5,157 nucleotides of DNA from NCBI GenBank assembly GCA_002352945.1, contig DDHL01000032.1:1-5157 (forward strand), read 5' to 3'. Positions 1-4,879 of the stretch are shown here, piece after piece. Source of the DNA: Campylobacteraceae bacterium UBA1877. GTDB lineage: Bacteria; Campylobacterota; Campylobacteria; Campylobacterales; Campylobacteraceae. Position numbers and translations under genes: made by a program. Below the pieces are notes generated by a model that saw only the letters and a program-made list of their open reading frames with translations, did no database searches and had not been told where the DNA came from. Each line of letters starts with the position of its first letter. Positions within the stretch are counted from its first letter, which is position 1.

Positions 1-24
1 TCTATTTTTTATATTTTTATTTTA

Positions 25-42
25 TATTCATTTTGATGAATA
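25..42. repeat. AT-rich inverted repeat (possible weak hairpin)
   Basis: TATTCAT (25-31) and ATGAATA (36-42) form a perfect 7-bp stem around a 4-nt loop. A second, overlapping inverted repeat pairs TTTTGAT (31-37) with ATCAAAA (57-63), so the two stems exclude each other. A T-rich stretch (50-54) follows on the plus strand, which could make this a weak terminator for a rightward gene left of the window. In DNA this AT-rich, such pairings arise easily by chance. Confidence 0.25.
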
Positions 43-67
43 AATAATATTTTTATATCAAAACATC

Positions 68-78
68 TTTACATGTAA
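68..78. repeat. TTTACATGTAAA palindrome, copy 1 (11 of 12 bases)
   Basis: The sequence is TTTACATGTAA followed by G, so one end base departs from the 12-bp palindrome. The preceding bases CATC are shared with copy 3, giving a 15-bp match, CATCTTTACATGTAA, between the two. It is centred 58 bp before copy 2. Its function is unknown. Confidence 0.75.
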
Positions 79-125
79 GGAACTAATTCAATTTGGCATA
101 AAATGATTTATAAGCCAGCTAAGCT

Positions 126-137
126 TTTACATGTAAA
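126..137. repeat. TTTACATGTAAA palindrome, copy 2 (perfect)
   Basis: This is a perfect 12-bp palindrome with an ACATGT core at 129-134, centred 58 bp after copy 1 and 60 bp before copy 3. It lies directly before CGTTTTAACG, itself an inverted repeat of 4-bp arms. The roughly regular spacing of the three intergenic copies is visible, but the sequences between them are not repeats of each other. Confidence 0.8.
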
Positions 138-185
138 CGTTTTAACGGTGCAATTACTCAAAACAAAATCATCTCAAATCTCATC

Positions 186-197
186 TTTACATGTAAA
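186..197. repeat. TTTACATGTAAA palindrome, copy 3 (perfect)
   Basis: This is a perfect 12-bp palindrome, preceded by CATC as in copy 1. It sits about 95 bp beyond the rsmD stop codon. With copies 1 and 2 it forms a loose cluster in the non-coding tail of the rsmD transcription unit. Confidence 0.8.
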
Positions 198-217
198 AGT
201 ATTTAAAACTTACTTTA

Positions 218-241
218 TGGGTCCTATTTGGCTAGAACCCA
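218..241 (-). terminator. Possible hairpin in the rsmD 3' region
   Basis: Read on the minus strand, GGGTTCTA (240-233) pairs with TAGGACCC (226-219) around a 6-nt loop, with one G-U wobble, and a further T-A pair closes the base. It begins about 50 nt beyond the rsmD stop codon. No T-run follows, so it is not a classical intrinsic terminator; it could be an RNA-stabilising end or chance. On the plus strand the same stem has a C-A mismatch, so minus-strand RNA is the better fit. Confidence 0.3.
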
Positions 242-291
242 AACTTAAAAAAGATTTGAATTTAAAAATGAAATGTATATAGATAGAAAGA

Positions 292-867
292 TTATGCAAA
301 AAAAGTAAGAGAGCTTTTTCCAAACCGCTTTGATTTATACTGTTCAAAAAGGCCAATTGTTTGTGGTAATTTTAAACTGCTCATATGCTCAATTGCTACT
401 AAAAAAATCTTATCTTTTTTTAGCTTTTTTAGAGTCTGAATTGTCTTATCGTACACATCATCCATTCCATCTCGAATGGAAAAAGGAGGATCCATATAAA
501 GTATAATTGGACCATCAATTTTTTGTAGTAACTCTTCGAGTTTATCAAACGCATCTGCAAAAATAGATGTAGTCGCATCTTTATTGATACTAGCGCAATT
601 TGATTTTAAAATTTCAAAAGCCTTTTGGTCCTTTTCTATAAAATAGGAATGCTTTGCGCCACGGCTTAACGCTTCAAGCCCCATAGATCCACTGCCGCCA
701 AACATTTCAATAAAATGTTTATCAATAACCTCATTTTGCAAGCTATCAAAAAATGAGCCTTTTAAGATTGATTTTGTGCTTCTTGTGGACTCAAGTGGCG
801 GCAAAAGGAGCTTTTTGCCTTTGTAGATCCCAGCAGAGATTTTTACATGTAAAGCTTTATTGGCCAT
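292..867 (-). CDS. rsmD: 16S rRNA (guanine(966)-N(2))-methyltransferase RsmD
   Basis: RsmD transfers a methyl group from S-adenosylmethionine to N2 of G966 (E. coli numbering) in 16S rRNA during assembly of the small ribosomal subunit, in the cytoplasm. The 191-residue protein has the family core in order: SAGIYKGKKL near residues 11-20, the TRSTKS segment at 28-33, the SAM-binding motif I with FGGSG (56-60) running into GLEALSRGA (63-71), an acidic residue E78 at the end of the next strand, and the catalytic DPPF tetrad at 126-129. Length is normal. The ATG start is supported by AAGAG five bases upstream, and it overlaps the preceding gene by 11 nt, which suggests translational coupling. The first nine residues (MANKALHVK) lie ahead of the conserved core and include LHVK encoded by a TTTACATGTAAA palindrome. 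The family assignment is firm; the exact target base is inferred from family knowledge. Confidence 0.93.
   Translation of the reverse strand: MANKALHVKISAGIYKGKKLLLPPLESTRSTKSILKGSFFDSLQNEVIDKHFIEMFGGSGSMGLEALSRGAKHSYFIEKDQKAFEILKSNCASINKDATTSIFADAFDKLEELLQKIDGPIILYMDPPFSIRDGMDDVYDKTIQTLKKLKKDKIFLVAIEHMSSLKLPQTIGLFEQYKSKRFGKSSLTFFA
842..853. repeat. TTTACATGTAAA palindrome, copy 4, inside rsmD
   Basis: This perfect 12-bp copy lies within the coding sequence of rsmD, just below the overlap with the upstream gene. On the minus strand it spans codons 5-9 and supplies Leu-His-Val plus the first bases of Lys. It sits immediately before the conserved RsmD core, where variable length is tolerated. 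The other three copies are non-coding, so the element is not confined to gene ends or promoters. Confidence 0.8.
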
Positions 868-1225
868 AGTGCTCTTTTACGGTTTTTATTATTTTGGCAT
901 TAAACTCGGCGCATATTTCATTAAGTCTATTTTCTAAAAGAGAAAAATCTCTCTTTTTTGAATCTGTTAAACCCTTTACTGCAGTGCTGTTTGTATCTTT
1001 GATTGTACGAAAAAACTCCTCTAGCGAATGAATAAGGGAGCTTTTTGAAAATGGAAATGGCAGATTTGCATCGGGTGTTTTTATTTTAAACTGCGGCAAA
1101 TTGGTCTCAAGCTGATGATCGCACACCACAAAATCACACTGCTTCAAAGGCGCAACATAGGGCTTTAAAAAGAGTTTTAGCGCTCTTTCTAACAATAAAG
1201 ATTGGCAAACTATAGCAATTTTCAT
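857..1225 (-). CDS. Conserved-looking hypothetical protein upstream of and overlapping rsmD
   Basis: I do not recognise a named family for this 122-residue protein. It starts MKIAIVCQSLLLERALKLFL, a strand-then-helix opening. A second strand, CDFVVCDHQ (30-38), ends in an acid, and PFSKSSLIHSLEEFF (58-72) follows. This order recalls the fold of response-regulator receiver domains (strand-helix, D-ending strand, PF-S-L helix), but no phospho-acceptor aspartate is clear, so that is only a guess. The C-terminal third (about 90-122) is charged and probably helical. Four cysteines (7, 30, 35, 105) are present. There is no signal peptide or membrane segment. The ATG at 1223-1225 is preferred over the adjacent TTG because GGGA lies six bases upstream of it. 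It is the promoter-proximal gene of the pair, and its stop codon lies within the rsmD start region. Confidence 0.75.
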   Translation of the reverse strand: MKIAIVCQSLLLERALKLFLKPYVAPLKQCDFVVCDHQLETNLPQFKIKTPDANLPFPFSKSSLIHSLEEFFRTIKDTNSTAVKGLTDSKKRDFSLLENRLNEICAEFNAKIIKTVKEHYGQ

Positions 1226-1251
1226 CAACTATCCCATAAATAATTTTTGAA

Positions 1252-1281
1252 ATTGTAGCACAACTTGGTAAAATGTTTAAA
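1252..1281 (-). promoter_or_regulatory. Extended -10 promoter for the hypothetical gene and rsmD
   Basis: Read on the minus strand, TGCTACAAT (1260-1252) is an extended -10 element (TG, one base, then TACAAT). A weak -35, TTTAAA (1281-1276), stands 18 bases upstream. Transcription would start near 1245, leaving a leader of about 20 nt that just contains the GGGA ribosome binding site. The good geometry relative to the start codon makes this the best promoter in the window. It would drive both leftward genes. Confidence 0.55.
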
Positions 1282-1336
1282 AAATAGACATAATGTGATG
1301 ATTAAAGGGACAAAATGTTGCTAAACTTACAATCGT

Positions 1337-1440
1337 ATTGTCACTAATCTAAAACTTTTGACAAATTGTGACGAATAAAATTGTTTTACTCTTTTTGTTT
1401 CTCATTGTAACACTATGGGAGTAAAATTACGTTTTGTTAC
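1337..1440 (+). promoter_or_regulatory. Cluster of TTGTNAC motifs in the aapJ control region
   Basis: The seven-base pattern TTGTNAC occurs four times on the plus strand: TTGTCAC (1338-1344), TTGTGAC (1366-1372), TTGTAAC (1405-1411) and TTGTTAC (1434-1440). The related TTGTCAA follows at 1443-1449. The first two extend to ATTGTCACTAAT and ATTGTGACGAAT, which match at 10 of 12 positions. Spacings are 28, 39 and 29 bp. This could be an operator array for a regulator of the amino-acid importer. No known regulator site is recognised, and the pattern was picked out after looking. Confidence 0.3.
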
Positions 1441-1452
1441 AGTTGTCAAAAG
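1355..1452. repeat. Distant 10-bp inverted repeat upstream of aapJ
   Basis: CTTTTGACAA (1355-1364) and its exact reverse complement TTGTCAAAAG (1443-1452) lie with centres 88 bp apart. Both arms are upstream of the probable aapJ -10 element. The arms contain TTGACA, the ideal -35 hexamer, facing inward, but neither is followed by a convincing -10 at 16-18 bp. Paired sites of this kind can bind a looping regulator; this is inference only. Confidence 0.35.
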
Positions 1453-1482
1453 AGTTTTAATAGTGGGTACATGATTTCTTAA

Positions 1483-1488
1483 TACAAT
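1483..1488 (+). promoter_or_regulatory. Probable -10 element for the aapJQMP operon
   Basis: TACAAT fits the -10 consensus TATAAT at five of six bases and is preceded by a T-rich stretch. No good -35 hexamer lies 16-18 bases upstream, which is common for the housekeeping sigma factor in Campylobacterota, where the -35 is poorly conserved. Transcription would start near 1495 and leave a leader of roughly 43 nt before the aapJ start codon. If so, the in-frame upstream ATG at 1496 would sit at the very 5' end of the RNA, which argues against its use. Confidence 0.4.
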
Positions 1489-1537
1489 AGATGACATGGC
1501 TATTGCTATGCCCATAAATCTACTACGAGGAGTTCTT

Positions 1538-2557
1538 ATGAAGTTGACTAAGTTGGCACTTGCAGTGGTGACTGCACTCAGTGTTGGAAGCCTAAGTGCA
1601 CAAGCTGGCACCCTTGAGGATACAAAAGCACAAGGGTTTGTAAAATGCGGAATCGATGGTGGATTACCAGGATTCTCTGAAATTGTTTCTGGTGGGGAAT
1701 ATCGCGGAATCGATGTTGATGGATGCCGAGCTGTTGCAGCAGCTGTTTTAGGAGATGCATCCAAAGTTAAATTTGTCTCTTTAAATGCAAAAGAGCGTTT
1801 AGCAGCTCTTCAATCAGGCGAGATTGATCTTCTTGTTAGAAACACTACTTGGACTCAAACAAGGGATACAACTTTAGGCCTTAACTTTGCGGGTGTTAAC
1901 TACTATGATGGTCAAGGTTTTATGGTTCGTAAAGATTTGGGTGTAAAAAGCGCCCTTGAACTTGACGGTGCTTCAATCTGTTTACAAACCGGTACAACAA
2001 CAGAGTTAAACGTTGCTGACTATTTCCGTGCAAATGGAATGGAATACAAAATCGTATCATATGATACAAACGATCAAGTTGTACAAAGCTATGAGGCGGG
2101 ACGTTGTGATATTTTAACCTCTGACGCATCACAACTTTATGGACTCCGAACAAAATTTAAAGATCCTGATGCACACATCGTATTGCCTGAAATCATCTCA
2201 AAAGAGCCTCTAGGCCCTGTTGTTCGCCAAGGCGACGACCAATGGTTTAATATTGTAAAATGGAGCTTCTTTGCTATGGTAGCTGCTGAAGAGGCTGGAA
2301 TTACAAGTAAAAATGTTGATGAATTGAAAGCTACATCAACAAACCCAGAAGTTCGCAGAATCTTAGGTGTTGAAGGTACAATGGGACAAAACTTAGGACT
2401 TGATGCTGACTTTGCATACAATATCATTAAGCAAGTTGGTAACTATGGTGAGGTGTTTGAGCGAAATATTGGTATAAATACACCTCTTAAAATTGAGCGT
2501 GGCTTGAATGCGCTTTGGACAAAAGGCGGCTTACAATACTCTCCTCCATTCCGTTAG
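1538..2557 (+). CDS. aapJ: General L-amino-acid ABC transporter, periplasmic binding protein AapJ
   Basis: This is the periplasmic receptor that captures amino acids and delivers them to the AapQ-AapM channel. The 339-residue protein has a Sec signal peptide: basic MKLTK, a hydrophobic core, and AQA at 21-23 before probable cleavage. Family signatures follow: GFVKCGIDGGLPGFS (33-47), GIDVDGCRAVAAAVLGD (57-73), NAKERLAALQSGEIDLLVRNTTWT (83-106), YYDGQGFMVRK (122-132), LQTGTTTELN (149-158), EAGRCD (186-191), LPEIISKEPLGPVVRQGDDQW (216-236) and GNYGEVFERN (301-310). Its length is typical of AapJ/BztA, longer than ordinary 250-residue amino-acid receptors. Cysteines at 37, 63, 148 and 190 may form disulfides. 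The start at 1538 is chosen because GAGGAG (1527-1532) lies five bases upstream and the signal peptide then begins properly; in-frame ATGs at 1496 and 1508 lack a ribosome binding site. The exact substrate range is unknown. Confidence 0.95.
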   Translation: MKLTKLALAVVTALSVGSLSAQAGTLEDTKAQGFVKCGIDGGLPGFSEIVSGGEYRGIDVDGCRAVAAAVLGDASKVKFVSLNAKERLAALQSGEIDLLVRNTTWTQTRDTTLGLNFAGVNYYDGQGFMVRKDLGVKSALELDGASICLQTGTTTELNVADYFRANGMEYKIVSYDTNDQVVQSYEAGRCDILTSDASQLYGLRTKFKDPDAHIVLPEIISKEPLGPVVRQGDDQWFNIVKWSFFAMVAAEEAGITSKNVDELKATSTNPEVRRILGVEGTMGQNLGLDADFAYNIIKQVGNYGEVFERNIGINTPLKIERGLNALWTKGGLQYSPPFR

Positions 2558-2579
2558 TCATTAATACCAATTATATTTC

Positions 2580-2600
2580 GGGCAAGAGTCTCTCTTGCCC
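2580..2600 (+). terminator. Intercistronic hairpin between aapJ and aapQ
   Basis: GGGCAAGAG (2580-2588) and CTCTTGCCC (2592-2600) form a perfect 9-bp stem with a 3-nt loop, 22 nt after the aapJ stop and 25 nt before the aapQ start. No T-run follows, so it is unlikely to stop all transcription. Stems at this position in binding-protein operons generally protect the upstream mRNA from 3' decay or attenuate read-through, raising receptor output over permease. That role here is inferred from position and stem quality. Confidence 0.7.
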
Positions 2601-2625
2601 AACTCTAAACTGTAAAAGGAATTAA

Positions 2626-3780
2626 ATGCTAACACTTTTAAGAAATGAAAAAGTACGGGGAGTGCTATTTCAATTATTAACTGTGATCGGCTTGGTTGCA
2701 TTTTTGTGGTATATTGGCACCAATACCGTGAGCAATATAGAACAAAGGGGCATCCAAACTGGTTTTGGATTTTTAAATGGAACCGCAGGTTTTGCAATTA
2801 ATGAATCGCCAATTGAGTATAATGAAACACACACTCACGGTAGGGTCTTTTTAGTTGGATTGCTTAATACTCTTATTATTGGAGTTGTTGGTATAATTTT
2901 TGCCACCCTCCTTGGGCTTTTCATAGGTATTTTGCGTCTTTCAAACAACTGGCTAATTAAAAAATTAGCAGCTGCATATATTGATATTTTTAGAAATATA
3001 CCGCCACTGCTTCAAATTCTATTTTGGTATAACGTTGTTTTAAAATCTCTTCCCCATCCTCGAGATAGTATAGAATTTTTTAACTCCATATTTTTGAATA
3101 ACCGAGGACTTTATATACCTCAATTTTCATGGAATAGTACAACATTTACAATTTTAGCTTCAATCATTCTAACTGCTATTGGAATATACTTTTTAAATAG
3201 ATGGTCAAACAAACGCCACGAAGAGACTGGTGAAATCTTTTATGTTGCTCCCATTGCGGTTGGAGCTTTTATTGTAATTCCGGTTATCGCCTATTTTATT
3301 AGTGGGGCAAATTTGGGGCTTGATTTGCCAAAACTTACCGGTTTTAACTTTAAAGGCGGAAAAGTTATAACTCCAGAGTTTTTAGCACTCACCTTTGCCT
3401 TGGTAATCTACACTGCAACTTTTATCGCCGAGGCTGTTCGTTCAGGAATTGAAGCGGTCAATAAAGGTCAAAAAGAGGCTGCATCATCTTTGGGTCTTAG
3501 CCCATACCAATCATTAAAATTGGTCATATTGCCTCAAGCTATTCGCATTGCAATTCCTCCAATTATCAACCAGTACCTTAACCTGGTGAAAAACTCATCT
3601 TTGGCCGCTGCTATTGGTTATCCTGAGATTGTAACAGTCTTTGCAGGAACCTCACTCAATCAAGTAGGACAGGCAATTGAGATTATCTCAATGACTATGG
3701 CAGTTTATTTAACTATCAGTTTAATAGTATCAGCTATTTTAAACTGGTTTAATCATAAAATGAGAATTCAGGAGCGATAA
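2626..3780 (+). CDS. aapQ: General L-amino-acid ABC transporter, permease AapQ
   Basis: AapQ is one of two inner-membrane subunits forming the amino-acid channel. The 384 residues show about eight hydrophobic segments (near 13-31, 76-102, 118-140, 173-191, 207-225, 252-272, 300-335 and 350-374). The HisM/GlnP-type permease domain is split: the first half starts at VGLLNTL (77-83) and includes the FRNIPPLLQILFWY stretch (122-135), and the second half carries the EAA coupling loop GQKEAASSLGLSPYQ (281-295) ending at ILPQA (301-305), which contacts the ATPase. The N-terminal block TGFGFLNGTAGFAINES (45-61) and the long central insert are typical of AapQ/BztB rather than short 220-residue permeases. 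AAGGA lies five bases before the ATG. The stop is separated by one base from aapM, so the two are almost certainly co-translated. Confidence 0.94.
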   Translation: MLTLLRNEKVRGVLFQLLTVIGLVAFLWYIGTNTVSNIEQRGIQTGFGFLNGTAGFAINESPIEYNETHTHGRVFLVGLLNTLIIGVVGIIFATLLGLFIGILRLSNNWLIKKLAAAYIDIFRNIPPLLQILFWYNVVLKSLPHPRDSIEFFNSIFLNNRGLYIPQFSWNSTTFTILASIILTAIGIYFLNRWSNKRHEETGEIFYVAPIAVGAFIVIPVIAYFISGANLGLDLPKLTGFNFKGGKVITPEFLALTFALVIYTATFIAEAVRSGIEAVNKGQKEAASSLGLSPYQSLKLVILPQAIRIAIPPIINQYLNLVKNSSLAAAIGYPEIVTVFAGTSLNQVGQAIEIISMTMAVYLTISLIVSAILNWFNHKMRIQER

Positions 3781-3781
3781 A

Positions 3782-4870
3782 ATGGCAGTTTATGAACAAA
3801 AACCAACACGAACCGCTCCTTCAAATGCAAAGGGTCCAATATATTGGATGCGTGAGAACCTTTTTTCTTCGCCATTAAATATTGCCCTTACTTTTTTTGG
3901 AATTTGGTTACTTTATATCATTATCCCACCCCTTGTTCAGTGGCTCTATATCGATGCTACTTTTGAGGGAACAACAAGGGAGGATTGCGCAGCCAATAGC
4001 GGCGCTTGTTGGGTTTTTATAAAAGCAAAAATTGATATGTTTATGTATGGCTTCTATCCAGCCGCTGAGCGATGGAGGCTTAACCTTGGCCTAGGACTCT
4101 TTGTGGCCTTTGTAATTGCGGTTCGATTCATTAAAAGCGATAAAATCAAACTTATCCTTTTTAACCTCTACCTTGTTGTAGCTTGTATATTGGTTATTGG
4201 AGGAGTTGGCGGATTAGAGTTTGTTCCTACCGAAAAATGGGGAGGCTTGATGCTCTCAATCGTGGTTGCTGCATCTGGAATTATCCTCTCATTTCCAGTT
4301 GGTATTTTAGTAGCTCTTGGGCGCCAATCTAAACTTCCAATTATAAAAAGCCTTTGTGTAACCTATGTAGAATTTATCCGTGGTGTTCCACTTATTACAA
4401 TCTTATTTATGTCCTCAATTATCTTGCCGCTCTTTTTTCCTGAGGGTATCACTTTTGACAAACTTTTGCGGGCACTAATTGGTATTGTGCTTTTTCAAGC
4501 TGCTTATGTGGCTGAAGTTATTCGTGGCGGTCTTCAGTCGATTCCAAAAGGCCAATATGAAGCTGCTGATGCAGTTGGATTATCTTATTGGCAAAAGATG
4601 GGACTTGTTATTTTGCCCCAAGCTTTAAAAGTAGCTATTCCAAATCTTGTTGGAGTATTTATCTCACTCTTTCAAGATACAACACTTGTTCTCATCATCG
4701 GACTCTTTGACTTGCTTGCAATGGTTAGAATTACAGCTGCTGATTCAAACTGGCTTGGCATGGAGACTGAAGGGTATGTGTTTGTAACCTTTGTATTTTG
4801 GTTTTTTTGCTACATTATGTCACTCTATTCCACTCGTTTGGAAAAGCGTTTTAATACGAATTTGAAATAG
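3782..4870 (+). CDS. aapM: General L-amino-acid ABC transporter, permease AapM
   Basis: AapM is the second membrane subunit and pairs with AapQ. The 362-residue protein opens with a cytoplasmic tail of about 30 residues, then hydrophobic segments near 33-55, 99-116, 122-145, 155-180, 200-220, 230-245 and 330-349. A periplasmic loop after the first segment contains ATFEGTTREDCAANSGACW (59-77), with two cysteines typical of AapM/BztC. The permease domain includes FIRGVPLITILFM (198-210) and the EAA loop KGQYEAADAVGLSYWQKMG (256-274) followed by LPQAL (278-282). AGGAG at 3770-3774, inside the end of aapQ, gives seven-base spacing to the ATG. The ATPase gene follows after 9 bp. Identity rests on overall resemblance to Rhizobium AapM; which amino acids pass is not visible. 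Confidence 0.94.
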   Translation: MAVYEQKPTRTAPSNAKGPIYWMRENLFSSPLNIALTFFGIWLLYIIIPPLVQWLYIDATFEGTTREDCAANSGACWVFIKAKIDMFMYGFYPAAERWRLNLGLGLFVAFVIAVRFIKSDKIKLILFNLYLVVACILVIGGVGGLEFVPTEKWGGLMLSIVVAASGIILSFPVGILVALGRQSKLPIIKSLCVTYVEFIRGVPLITILFMSSIILPLFFPEGITFDKLLRALIGIVLFQAAYVAEVIRGGLQSIPKGQYEAADAVGLSYWQKMGLVILPQALKVAIPNLVGVFISLFQDTTLVLIIGLFDLLAMVRITAADSNWLGMETEGYVFVTFVFWFFCYIMSLYSTRLEKRFNTNLK

Positions 4871-4879
4871 GATATTTGC

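Larger units (their letters stand above)
1..291. other. AT-rich intergenic region with short palindromes, no convincing gene
   Basis: This stretch lies downstream of rsmD and runs to the window edge. Positions 1-60 contain only five G or C bases. Three copies of TTTACATGTAA(A) fall at 68-78, 126-137 and 186-197. A plus-strand open frame of 59 codons (103-282) exists, but it has no Shine-Dalgarno sequence at normal spacing, ends 9 bp before the convergent rsmD stop codon and resembles nothing I recognise, so I do not call it a gene. Minus-strand frames are all short. Any gene that gave rise to the left edge lies outside the window. Confidence 0.7.

Noticed and set aside
126..137. CopY or BlaI/MecI operator, based on the TACA-TGTA halves
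   Set aside because: The half-sites abut without the two-base gap of the cop box, no such regulator or target gene is nearby, and one copy is inside rsmD. A general dispersed repeat fits better.
68..197. CRISPR array suggested by three evenly spaced repeats
   Set aside because: The repeated unit is only 12 bp and fully palindromic, one copy is imperfect, a fourth copy lies in a gene far away, and no cas gene is present.
1464..1480. Sigma-54 promoter ahead of aapJ (TGGGTAC...)
   Set aside because: The -24-like GG is present, but no GC follows at the required -12 position.
1496..1537. Longer aapJ starting at 1496 (14 extra residues)
   Set aside because: It has no ribosome binding site, falls at about the predicted transcription start, and would put non-signal residues ahead of a clear Sec signal peptide. 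GAGGAG points to 1538.
1402..1764. Minus-strand open frame across the aapJ start
   Set aside because: It is antisense to a firmly identified gene, low in complexity and without a recognisable domain.
1920..2427. Minus-strand open frames inside aapJ
   Set aside because: They are shadows of the aapJ coding sequence, with no ribosome binding site or family resemblance.
2561..2797. Minus-strand open frame across the aapJ-aapQ junction
   Set aside because: It reads through the hairpin and the start of aapQ and resembles no known protein.
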